Assembly (NCBI RefSeq): GCF_003387475.1
Contig: NZ_QUNO01000014.1
Span: 124,001 to 188,000, forward strand
Source: Kutzneria buriramensis
GTDB taxonomy: Bacteria > Actinomycetota > Actinomycetes > Mycobacteriales > Pseudonocardiaceae
Direction: 5' to 3'
Length of the DNA stretch: 64,000 nucleotides
Part shown: positions 1 to 8,226 of the stretch, in pieces
How the letters are laid out: every line of letters starts with the position of its first letter
Position numbering within the stretch: position 1 is the stretch's first letter
Made by a program: the position numbers and the translations under genes
Notes under the pieces: model-generated
The model's database searches: none
What the model was told of the DNA's origin: nothing
Seen by the model: the letters and a program-made list of their open reading frames with translations, nothing else

Positions 1-1721
1 TTGTCGGTCCTGTGCCTTGATGTGAAACGGTGTGAAATCCGTCGTCGAGTCGTGCGATCCAATCACCCCCGCTGGCGTCATCGTGCGCTGCGAAATGAAA
101 CCGAATCGAGGAGCTGTGGTCGCCACGACCCGATTCGAATGGCATTCATGGCGATCGTGATTTCACACTGTCGCCTCGCGTCGGTGATCGCAAGAGGCCG
201 CGGCGTGTTTTTTTGTCCACTTCCCGTCGATGGCGCGGTCCGTGTTGTTTGATTGGCGCGGCAATAGGATTTCGAACGTCGCTCGATCCTGGCCCCTTTT
301 GTTGACGAGGATCGATCGGTAACCTGGTGGCGGGGGATGTGTGAGGAATTGAAACGCCTGCCGCCGCGAGCCGGCGCTCGTCTCAGGCGTGGCGGAGAAT
401 ACGGGCCCGCTCGGCGATCACGGGGCTGAGGAGTCGGATTCGCCGGAGTCGGCGGCGTCCGCCGGGCGGATATCGCCGCGGGCCGTGGCGCTCCGGCTGT
501 GCGGGCGAATCGCGGCCGACTCGCGTGTGCTGATCGAGAAGAGCTGGGAGTCGCTGCCGGACAGGGCGACCGTGTGTGCGGCCTTCCTGGGAATTTCCAC
601 GATCTCCGAGACGGCGCCGTGTGTGAGAATTGCGAGACGGTCGCAGTTCGGGGCTGCGCCTGGGAGTCGCCGGAGGAGAGCGTTGACCGCAGTGCGGATG
701 CTGTTCATTTCCTGGTGCCGGGTCGGGGTGCTCCGCTTTTTGTAATCGCGAGGTGCTGAGTGTGGTCGTCGCGTGATACCTGCGGCTTCTGGTCGAACAA
801 CCTTGTGGCTCCTTGTCGACAAATCACTGTCGGCGTATTTGCGATGATCAGTTTGCTGGCACGTTTTTACCGACGGAAGGGGCCATCCGGCTGGCCCCCG
901 CGCGTCGTGGCGCCGCGGATGGAGCGGCGAGGCCAGCTCTCGTCGACCTGTCATTCGTCGAGGTGTGCCGCCATGCGTCGCGACGGGCGGGTGACTGTCA
1001 CCCGTCAGGGTGGGTGTCAGGATCCGGGCTTGGCGAGGATCGCGAGGTGCATCGGACCTGTATCGGCCTCCGGGCTCGGTTGGTTGTTGTCGGCGTGAGA
1101 GCGACTGTTCCGATTGCCTCGGCGAGTTCGCGTCAATTCGCGAGGTGTTGCCGGGACTGTGGCCGTGGCTTTGTCCTGCCATTTCGGGTCACGGTGCGCT
1201 TCGGTGAACAATCCTGTTCATGTCGACGAGGGTTTGTGGTGCCCGCGGTCACGCACCGCGGTGGTCGAGTCCGTTGTTGTGGACGCGTGTTTGTCGACCC
1301 GCCCAATCGGTGTCAACGGCGCGTGGGGCCGGTTTGTGCTGGCCGAGCCGGCATCGGGTGATCTTGGTCTACGCCCCCGGGGCCAGCCAGTTGGCCTCTC
1401 ACTGGCCGTGATCTTCTTCGTTACAGTCTAATCCGTTCGCTCAGTGGTCAAACGAAAGGTGTGACGCGCCCTTGTCTTGATCGCCTCGCATTCCTCTGTC
1501 GGCGCCGTGTCGCCTTCATGTGTATGAGATGGATGCTCGGGTCGGCAGTCGATCCGCGGTGTTGTCGGGCGAGAGGGTGCACCCGGTAGGGCGCCTTCAA
1601 TTTTGATGGACCGGTTTCTGGGTGGACGGTGGTTGTTCGTTCGCGAGTGTCCGTCCCCGTGGATATTCGGAATGAACGTTGTGGTGACCGTTGAATTCGT
1701 GAGAGAGAGGAGTGATTCTCA
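1..1721. other. Long gene-poor stretch upstream of the RiPP precursor
   Basis: I see no convincing protein-coding gene here apart from one weak minus-strand candidate (418-708). The base composition is visibly richer in T than in the neighbouring genes, and the open frames lack the strong third-position G/C bias of the rest of the window. A Shine-Dalgarno-like run at 1702-1712 belongs to the precursor gene. The stretch could hold the promoter and regulatory sites of the RiPP operon, or the remains of decayed genes. I could not identify an RNA gene or a repeat family in it. Confidence 0.5.
418..708 (-). CDS. Possible small hypothetical protein
   Basis: This 96-codon frame is the only one in the first 1.7 kb with the high third-position G/C typical of real genes in this window. 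The predicted protein is hydrophilic, Ser/Arg-rich and ends SGESDSSAP. It has no motif, signal peptide or membrane segment that I recognise. The frame stays open further upstream, but the codon bias there is poor, so I placed the start at the ATG at 708. An AGGA lies directly against that ATG, which is closer than usual for a ribosome site. It may be a real small gene, a decayed gene end, or chance. Confidence 0.3.
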   Translation of the reverse strand: MNSIRTAVNALLRRLPGAAPNCDRLAILTHGAVSEIVEIPRKAAHTVALSGSDSQLFSISTRESAAIRPHSRSATARGDIRPADAADSGESDSSAP

Positions 1722-1970
1722 ATGGTAACGGAAAAGGTTCAGTACGCCCTCGGTGACCTGTCGATGGACGTCTTCACCCTGACCGACCGTGGCCTGACCG
1801 TCGAGTCGCTGACGGCCGGTCACGGTATGGCCGAGAACGAGGCGTCCAGCTCGTCGCACTGTTCGGGTAGCTGCAGCTGCGGTGGCGGTAGCTGCAGTTG
1901 CGGCGACGGCGGCTGGGACGGCGGCTGGGGCTGGGGCGGCGGCCACGGCGGCGGCCACGGCCACTGGTGA
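1722..1970 (+). CDS. Thiopeptide/TOMM-type RiPP precursor peptide
   Basis: This 82-residue peptide is the likely substrate of the maturation operon downstream. A GAGAGAGGAG ribosome site lies at 1702-1712. The leader (about residues 1-41) is acidic and contains DVFTLTDRGLTVESLTAG and the segment MAENEA, which resembles the PENEA segment of thiocillin-type leaders. The core is Ser/Cys-rich: Ser 42-45, 48, 50, 52, 57 and 59; Cys 47, 51, 53, 58 and 60, arranged as two SCSC blocks around a Gly3 linker. Such Ser-Cys pairs are normal substrates for thiazole formation and Ser dehydration. Unusually, a 22-residue Gly/Trp/His tail (61-82) follows. It fits thiazolylpeptide-type precursors by leader and context. 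The mature structure cannot be read from sequence. Confidence 0.85.
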   Translation: MVTEKVQYALGDLSMDVFTLTDRGLTVESLTAGHGMAENEASSSSHCSGSCSCGGGSCSCGDGGWDGGWGWGGGHGGGHGHW

Positions 1971-1999
1971 CGACTAGTCACTAGGACCGCTCACTAGAC

Positions 2000-2039
2000 C
2001 CGCGGGTGTCGACGACAGGCGCGTCGTCGACACCCGCGG
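2000..2039 (+). terminator. Strong hairpin between precursor and maturation genes (attenuator candidate)
   Basis: A perfect 17-bp inverted repeat (arms 2000-2016 and 2023-2039, 6-nt loop) lies 30 bp after the precursor stop. No T-run follows it, so it is not a textbook rho-independent terminator. Its position suggests partial termination or mRNA stabilisation, which would give much more precursor than enzyme transcript. The role is inferred. Confidence 0.65.
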
Positions 2040-2083
2040 CTTCCCCGGGAATCGGGGTCACAAGGAGATGGAGGAACACAGCC

Positions 2084-4762
2084 GTGGTGCTGGCCGCGGG
2101 GGCGTTGAACGGAAAGGTCCAGGCACTGAGCCGATACCGGCTGGAGACTCCGCTCGTCGCCCGTGTCACGGGACTGCCGGCGTCGGTGCTCCACGAACTG
2201 CGTCTCGAGGAGTCATGGGAGCTGGTCGAGAAGATCATCGACCTCGACCGGGGGCTGGCCGCCGCGGCGGAAGTGCTCGAGCAGGCGCTGTTCGACGCCA
2301 TCGGGACCCTGTCGGAGTCCCCCGTCAAGCCGCGGGTCGTGGCGTTGCGCCGGGCGATCCACCAGGTGCGGGCGCCACGCAAGGGTGAGTGGAACGAGCA
2401 GGTGACGCAGGCGCTGCCGGCCGAGCTCGTCATGGACCTCGAACGCTGGCTGGCCCTGCTGGGGGATCGGGACCGGTGCCGCGCGAGGCTGCCGCAGGCA
2501 CTTGCCGACGACGTCGAACGCAAACAGGAGCCGCTGCGCCGCGCCTGCGCGCACCCGTTGTTCCAGAACGCGGTGCGCCGGGCCAGCCCGGCGTTGTTCG
2601 CGGAGATGCACAAGTGGCTCGCCGACGACGGACGGAGGCTGCGGCGACGCACCCTGGTGGGGGTGGCGCGCTACCTGTCCAGGGCGGCGGCCAAGACCAG
2701 TCCCTACAGCACGTTCACCACGAGCCTGCTCGGCGAGTGGACGGACCGGGGGCCCGCGATCGCCGTCATCGGAGACCTGGCGGTGCGCGGGGTGCTCGAA
2801 CTCGACCGCGGGGTGCTGGGAAGGCTGGTCCGCGAGTTGGTCGGGCGACCGGCCCTCGGAGGCGGCCTGCCCGTGCGTCTCAACCCGAGCGCGCTGGTCA
2901 CCGACGACTCCGTGACCCTCATCGGGCCCCGCCCGGACGAGTCGATCATGAGAGTGCCGATGTCGCGCGCGCTCGCCGAGTGCCTGCGGATCGCCCGCCA
3001 GGAGGGCGACCGCCGGACGGTGGCCGAGCTGGTGGCGCTGCTGGCCGCGCAGACCGGCGCCGATCCGGCTCAGCTGCGCCCGTTCCTCGACCGGCTGGTG
3101 GAGATCGGCGTGCTCGAACGCCGGCTCCCGGTCCTCGACCAGTCCGAGCGGCCGTTGGCGGAACTGCTCGCCTGGCTGCGGTCGGCGGGCGCCGAGGACA
3201 CCGTCGGCCCTGAGGTCGTCGACCTGATCGATCAGCTGCGGGCCGAGCTGGGCCGTCCGTTCACAGCGGACGTTCGGCCCCCCGCCCGGGACGTGCCCGC
3301 CGAGCTGGTGAGCGCCGTCGCGGAGCGCCTCGACCTGCCGGCTCCGACGATCGAGCGGATGCGCAAGGCCGCCTCTCACGAGACGTCTATGTTCCCGCAC
3401 GCCCGGCTGGAGTGCGCCCTGCCGCGGTGGCGGCCCGCGTTGGACGATCTGGATGTCGTGCGGCGCTGGCTGGCGCTGCACGACTGGCTGCTGCCGACCC
3501 GGCTGTCCATCGCCAGCTATGTCGGCCGCCGGTTCGGTCCGGGCGCCAGCGTGCCGTTCCTCGTTCTGCACCAGGCGCTCCAGCAAGACCTCCGCCGTCC
3601 GAAGGACGAGTGTGAGCCGTGGCTGGCCACGCTGCGTCCGCTGGTTCGGATCAGCGCGCCGCCACCGCCCTCGTACCTGGAACGGTCCGGTGTGCCCCGG
3701 ATCGAGGAACTGCACCGGCTGCGGGCGCGGTCCTTCGACTTCGTCCTGTCGGCGACGGACGACACGGGCGTGGCCCGGGTCTCCCCGCGGGGCCTGGCCG
3801 GGCTGGTCGACAGTTGGCCGTCGTGGGTCACCGAGCCCGGCTCGGTCGCCTGCTACGTGCAGCCATACCTGACCGGCGACGACCTGAGGCTCGCGATCAA
3901 CATGGTGGGCAGCGGCTACGGACGTGGCCGCAGTCGATGGCTGCGCCTGGCCGCGCAGGCGAGCGGGGCGCAGCCGGCCCGACAGCCGTCGTGGACGCGG
4001 GGCACGGATTCCGTGGTCGTCGAGATGTCCGGCGTCTTCGACTACTCGGTCAACCTCCGGGCGCCGCTCGCCCCGTACGAGATCGACTACCCGTTCACCA
4101 CGAGCGGTCGGCCGGCCGGAGAACGGATCCCGCTGTCCGACCTGACCGTGGTGCACGACGCCGAGACCGACCTGATTCGGCTGCGCTCCAACCGGCTCGG
4201 CGTCCATGTGCTGCCGGCCCACCTGGGCATGCTCGGGGACACGCTGCTGCCCCCGGCCGCCCGCCTGCTGTTGTCGGCGTTCGGACCTTCGCACCTGGTG
4301 CACTCCGCCTTCGCGACCGTCTATCCGCTCGGTGACGACAGGGCGGGAGTCGCCCGCCGCCTGCCCCGGGTCGAGGTCGGCCGGGTCACCCTCCAACGGG
4401 CCCGCTGGTTCGTCCCGCTGGCCGAGGTGCCGGTGCGAGCCGCTGGCGAGGACGACGCGGGTTACCTGCTCCGCATGGTCGGCTGGCTGCGCGCGTCCGG
4501 CATCCCGCAGCGCTGCTACGTGCGCGTGATGGATCCCGACTCGGAGTGGCGCAAGCAGTTCTTCTCCAAGGCACGCAAGCCGATGTTCGTGGACTTCGCG
4601 AACTTCTTCCTCGGCGCGGCCTTCGAGCACATGCTGAAGGACCGCAGCGGGTTGGTGATCTTCGAGGAGGCGTTGCCGCCGCCCGAAGGCGGGTGCGGGC
4701 TCGATCCCGCCGACCCGCGCGTGACGGAGTTCATCATCGAGTTGTCCGCGAGTGAGGTGTGA
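2084..4762 (+). CDS. Split LanB-type dehydratase, glutamylation subunit
   Basis: At about 892 residues, this protein resembles the N-terminal (glutamylation) part of class I lanthipeptide dehydratases, as in thiopeptide clusters. Family members transfer glutamate from Glu-tRNA to Ser/Thr of the precursor. The family-typical segment KTSPYSTFT is visible near residue 205. The glutamate-elimination domain is absent here and is encoded separately by the next gene. An open frame extends up to a GTG at 2006, but that start lies inside the hairpin. GGAGG at 2070-2074 supports the GTG at 2084. The stop meets the next start directly at 4763, so translation is probably coupled. Confidence 0.9.
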   Translation: MVLAAGALNGKVQALSRYRLETPLVARVTGLPASVLHELRLEESWELVEKIIDLDRGLAAAAEVLEQALFDAIGTLSESPVKPRVVALRRAIHQVRAPRKGEWNEQVTQALPAELVMDLERWLALLGDRDRCRARLPQALADDVERKQEPLRRACAHPLFQNAVRRASPALFAEMHKWLADDGRRLRRRTLVGVARYLSRAAAKTSPYSTFTTSLLGEWTDRGPAIAVIGDLAVRGVLELDRGVLGRLVRELVGRPALGGGLPVRLNPSALVTDDSVTLIGPRPDESIMRVPMSRALAECLRIARQEGDRRTVAELVALLAAQTGADPAQLRPFLDRLVEIGVLERRLPVLDQSERPLAELLAWLRSAGAEDTVGPEVVDLIDQLRAELGRPFTADVRPPARDVPAELVSAVAERLDLPAPTIERMRKAASHETSMFPHARLECALPRWRPALDDLDVVRRWLALHDWLLPTRLSIASYVGRRFGPGASVPFLVLHQALQQDLRRPKDECEPWLATLRPLVRISAPPPPSYLERSGVPRIEELHRLRARSFDFVLSATDDTGVARVSPRGLAGLVDSWPSWVTEPGSVACYVQPYLTGDDLRLAINMVGSGYGRGRSRWLRLAAQASGAQPARQPSWTRGTDSVVVEMSGVFDYSVNLRAPLAPYEIDYPFTTSGRPAGERIPLSDLTVVHDAETDLIRLRSNRLGVHVLPAHLGMLGDTLLPPAARLLLSAFGPSHLVHSAFATVYPLGDDRAGVARRLPRVEVGRVTLQRARWFVPLAEVPVRAAGEDDAGYLLRMVGWLRASGIPQRCYVRVMDPDSEWRKQFFSKARKPMFVDFANFFLGAAFEHMLKDRSGLVIFEEALPPPEGGCGLDPADPRVTEFIIELSASEV

Positions 4763-5743
4763 GTGAGCGGGCATGACTGGGTCAGCGCCCACGTGTTCTA
4801 CCACGGAGATCTGGACGTTCTGGTCGCCGAGCTGATCTCCCCGCTGACCAGGGAACTGGTGCGGCGGAGGCTGGGGCGGCAGTTCTTCTTCCTGCGTTAC
4901 TGGGACGGCGGTCCGCACATCCGCCTGCGTGTCCGCCCCGCGCGGGGCCGGTCCGGCGACGAGGTGCGGGAACTCGTCGAGCGACGCTGCGACGAGTACC
5001 TGCGACGGCGCCCGTCGCCGGACCGGCTCGACGAGAAGGAGTACGCGCGTTCCGCCGCCCACATGGCGCAGTGGGAGGCGACGACGCCGTTGCCCCGCAT
5101 GTACCCGAACAACTCGGTGGTGTTCATCCCGTACATGCGCGAGGGCCACCGGTTCGGCGACGGGAAGTCGATCCTCGCCATCGAACGGCATTTCGGCGAG
5201 TCGAGCCAGATCGCGCTGGAGATGCTGGCCGCGCGGCCGTCTCCCGACCAGCGAGCGACGCTCGCGTTCTGCCTGATCCTGCTGACGTGGTTCCTGTGCG
5301 TGCCGGCGCCGGCCGAGCTGCGGGCGTTTCTGGGTCTGTCCTCCTCCGGGATGACGACGCTGCCGCCGGGATGGGACGCGCAGGCCGTGGGCGAGATGGA
5401 GGAGCGCTACCGCCGGCAGCACGAGCGGCTGCACGCGATCGCCGAGCGGATGCGGGCCGCCACCACCGTGCTGCACCTGTTGCCGCACAAGGGCGCGAAC
5501 ACACTGTGGGCACGGTCGGTGACGCGGGCCCGGGATGTGGTCGCGGAGGAGATCGCGCACGGCCGGTTCGCGCCGCGGCGGCCGAGCCGGGCCGCGGCCG
5601 TCGACCCCCAGGTCTCGGTGCTGCGGGTGCTCGATCAGTGCGCGCACCTGATGTGCAACCGGATCGGCCTCTCGCTCGGCGGCGAGAGCGCGCTGCGATA
5701 CCTGGCCGGCCGGACCATCCACGACTTGAACAAGGAGAGGTGA
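4763..5743 (+). CDS. Glutamate-elimination protein (LanB C-terminal-type domain)
   Basis: This 326-residue protein matches the stand-alone Lant_dehydr_C / thiopeptide-type bacteriocin biosynthesis family. Visible marks are FFLRYWDGGPHIRLRVRP near residues 35-55 and YMREGHRFGDGKS near 115-127. Family members remove glutamate from glutamylated Ser/Thr to leave dehydroamino acids. With the preceding subunit it forms the split dehydratase usual in thiopeptide clusters. It starts at a GTG immediately after the dehydratase stop and is followed three bases later by the third member of the set. Confidence 0.88.
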   Translation: MSGHDWVSAHVFYHGDLDVLVAELISPLTRELVRRRLGRQFFFLRYWDGGPHIRLRVRPARGRSGDEVRELVERRCDEYLRRRPSPDRLDEKEYARSAAHMAQWEATTPLPRMYPNNSVVFIPYMREGHRFGDGKSILAIERHFGESSQIALEMLAARPSPDQRATLAFCLILLTWFLCVPAPAELRAFLGLSSSGMTTLPPGWDAQAVGEMEERYRRQHERLHAIAERMRAATTVLHLLPHKGANTLWARSVTRARDVVAEEIAHGRFAPRRPSRAAAVDPQVSVLRVLDQCAHLMCNRIGLSLGGESALRYLAGRTIHDLNKER

Positions 5744-5746
5744 GCC

Positions 5747-6844
5747 GTGCGGTGGCGCAGCGTGCACGTCTACCACTATGACGACGACAAGACCGACCTC
5801 GTCCTGGACGCGGTGCGGCCGGTGTTTCGGGAGCTGCCCGCCGGCGTGCGGGCCTACTACGTGCCGCACTGGCTGAAGGGGCCGCACCTGCGGCTCAATT
5901 TCGAGGCCGACCAACGGTTGTACGACGACGTCGTGCTCCCGGCGGTGTTCGAGGTGGTGGGCGGCTATCTCCGTGACCGACCGTCCACCGCGGTCGTCGA
6001 CCCGCAGCAGTTGCACGCCCAGCACAAGCGACTGGCAGAACTGGAACAGGAGCGTGGCGAACTGTCGCCGCTGCGGCCGGACAACTCCATTCACGAGGCG
6101 GACTACGACCAGCGGCTGCACGTGCTCGGCACCACGGCCGCGGCCGACCTGCTGGCCGACTTCTATGTCGACACCACGCCGCTCGCCTTCGACATGACCG
6201 AGGCCGTGCGCAACGGCCGGCAACTGCTGCGACTGGGCTTCGACCTGATGGTGGCCAGCGCGCACGCCCTGTCCGGGATCGGCTTCGCCCGGGGGTTCGT
6301 GTCGTTCCGTTCGCACTCCGAGGCGTTCCTGTCGTGGATGCCCGAGGGCGAGGGCCTGCGCCCCGCCTGGCAGCGGCACTACGAGCAGCACGCGGACGCG
6401 CTGACCGGCAGGGTCCAGGCGGTGCTCGCCACCATCGACACCGCCGGGCCGTGTGTGCCGTTCGTCCGGCCATGGGTGGACGTGATGATGCCGTACTGGC
6501 AGCGTGGGGCGGAGCTCATCGAGGCCGACCAGCTGAGGATGTTGGCCGGCCCACGCCCGGACAGCGCGGAGTACGCCGAGCGAATGCGCCGCAGCCCACT
6601 GCACCGGGCCCGCAAGGACGTGGTGGTGGACCCGGTCTGGTTCGCCAAATTCCGACTGATGCTCAACTACACCTACCTGCACCTGACGAGGCTGGGGCTG
6701 GCGCCCGCCGAGCGCTTCCTGCTGTGCCATCTGGCGGCCAACGCGGCCGAGGACCTCTTCGGGCGGTCGGCCGCCGAGGTCACCCTCCCGGCGCCGGGCG
6801 ACGGGCCCGATCCACGTGAGCTCGTTCTGCGTGGTGCGAGGTGA
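5747..6844 (+). CDS. Pyridine-synthase-like protein (TbtD/TclM type)
   Basis: This 365-residue protein is a second, divergent Lant_dehydr_C-fold protein. It begins RSVHVYHYDDDKTDLVLDAV and carries HWLKGPHLRLNF, SPLRPDNSIHE and GFVSFRSHSEAFLSW, features I associate with the thiopeptide-maturation pyridine synthases. Those enzymes join two dehydroalanines by a formal [4+2] cycloaddition and expel the leader peptide. Its presence beside a separate elimination protein is the main reason to predict a thiopeptide or pyritide rather than a simple linear azole peptide. It could instead be a second elimination protein; the family boundary cannot be settled by eye. It overlaps the next gene by 4 bp (GTGA). 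Confidence 0.78.
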   Translation: MRWRSVHVYHYDDDKTDLVLDAVRPVFRELPAGVRAYYVPHWLKGPHLRLNFEADQRLYDDVVLPAVFEVVGGYLRDRPSTAVVDPQQLHAQHKRLAELEQERGELSPLRPDNSIHEADYDQRLHVLGTTAAADLLADFYVDTTPLAFDMTEAVRNGRQLLRLGFDLMVASAHALSGIGFARGFVSFRSHSEAFLSWMPEGEGLRPAWQRHYEQHADALTGRVQAVLATIDTAGPCVPFVRPWVDVMMPYWQRGAELIEADQLRMLAGPRPDSAEYAERMRRSPLHRARKDVVVDPVWFAKFRLMLNYTYLHLTRLGLAPAERFLLCHLAANAAEDLFGRSAAEVTLPAPGDGPDPRELVLRGAR

Positions 6845-8226
6845 TCGACGGTCCGACGCACATGACGGTGTCCGAGACCGTGCGGCTGCTCCCCGGGGTG
6901 CACTGCGCCGTGGGCGAGGGCGGCGAGGTGTTCCTGGTCGCGCGCCCGCGCAGCGGGTCGCTGGGGCGGCTGACCGCGGAACAGCTCGCCATTCTGCGCC
7001 GGCTGGCGACCGCCTGCACCGTGGACGACCTGCTGGACGACGGGCTCACCATGCCGCTGCTGGAACGGTTGCGGTCGGGGGGATGGCTCACGACCACGCT
7101 CTGGGGCAACGACAACTCGCCGCTGTACACGTTGCGGCCACGCCGCCGACGGCACGGCGCCGCGCAGAATCCGGTGCCGGACCGTGTCCTGTTGTCCCGC
7201 TTCGCCGTGCTGCGCCGCGACGGCGCGGACATGCTCCTCGAGTCGGCCGCGGCCACGTGCGACGTGCACGTCCATGATCCCCGGGTGCTGGCGTTCGTGG
7301 CCGGATCGCTGACCCCGATGCCCGGGGCCGATGCCCCCGACCAGCTCTCCCCGGAGGTCGGTCGAAGGCTGGTCGTGGACCTGTGGCGCGAGGGTTTCCT
7401 CACGCACCAGCCGGACGCCGAGACCGAGCAGTTGCGACTGGCTCAGTGGAGCGCGCACGAACTGTTGTTCCACCACCACAGCAGCAAGATTCACGGCACC
7501 GGCGGCACCTACTGGGCGAGGGGCCGGTTCGCCCCGCTGGCCGGACGCCACCGGCCCTTCGACGGGCCGGCCGTCCCCCTGCCCCAACCGGACCTGGCCC
7601 GGCTGCGCGCGACCGACCCGACGCTCACGGCGGCGATCGAGGACCGCCGCTCGGTGCGGGAAGGCGACGAGGACAACCCGCTCACGCTCGACCAACTCGG
7701 CGAGTTCCTCTATCGCTGCGCGAGGGTGCGCGGCGTCGGCGAGTACGGCGGTCTGGAGATCTCCGATCGGCCCTACCCGGCCGGCGGCGGCGTGCACGAA
7801 CTCGAGATCTACCCGGTGGTGCGATCGGTGACCGGGCTGCACGCCGGGCTCTACCACTACGACGCCCACACCCATCGGCTCATCCGCGGGTCGGCGCAGC
7901 CGTCCCCGCTGCGCGCGCTGCTGAAGTGGGCCGGCCTGCCACAGGTGCTGTTCGTGGTCACCGCCCGGTTCGGCCGGTTGATGTGGAAGTACGAGGGCAC
8001 GGGCTACGCCCTGATGCTCAAGCACGTCGGTGTGCTGTACCAGAACATGTACCTCGTCGCGACCGCGATGGGGCTGGCTCCCTGCGCGATCGCGGTGGGC
8101 GGCGCCGACTACTTCGCCGAGGCGACCGGTCTGGACCCGATGGCCGAATCGAGTGTCGGCGCGTTCACGCTGGGCAGCCGGCGGCCGCCGTCGTCCACCG
8201 ACGCCGACGGGGAAGGCAGGTCCTGA
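6841..8226 (+). CDS. SagB-type azoline dehydrogenase
   Basis: This 461-residue protein has the SagB/ThcOx-type FMN nitroreductase domain in its C-terminal half. It shows DRRSVRE (about 274-280), RPYPAGGGVHELEIYPVV, MWKYEGTGYALMLKHVGVLYQ and YLVATAMGLAPCAIAVGGADYF. Family members oxidise azolines made by the YcaO cyclodehydratase to aromatic thiazoles or oxazoles, using FMN. The N-terminal half is less conserved and may aid substrate recognition. The GTG start overlaps the previous stop by 4 bp, and the stop overlaps the next ATG. Confidence 0.92.
   Translation: MIDGPTHMTVSETVRLLPGVHCAVGEGGEVFLVARPRSGSLGRLTAEQLAILRRLATACTVDDLLDDGLTMPLLERLRSGGWLTTTLWGNDNSPLYTLRPRRRRHGAAQNPVPDRVLLSRFAVLRRDGADMLLESAAATCDVHVHDPRVLAFVAGSLTPMPGADAPDQLSPEVGRRLVVDLWREGFLTHQPDAETEQLRLAQWSAHELLFHHHSSKIHGTGGTYWARGRFAPLAGRHRPFDGPAVPLPQPDLARLRATDPTLTAAIEDRRSVREGDEDNPLTLDQLGEFLYRCARVRGVGEYGGLEISDRPYPAGGGVHELEIYPVVRSVTGLHAGLYHYDAHTHRLIRGSAQPSPLRALLKWAGLPQVLFVVTARFGRLMWKYEGTGYALMLKHVGVLYQNMYLVATAMGLAPCAIAVGGADYFAEATGLDPMAESSVGAFTLGSRRPPSSTDADGEGRS

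Noticed and set aside
813-1361. 182-codon plus-strand frame upstream of the precursor
   Set aside because: The codon bias is weak and the product is Arg/Cys-rich and low complexity with no motif or ribosome site.
2213-6730. 1505-codon open frame on the minus strand opposite the dehydratase genes
   Set aside because: It is a shadow of high-GC genes: its composition is Arg/Gly/Pro/His-rich and low complexity, and the plus-strand genes have clear family motifs.
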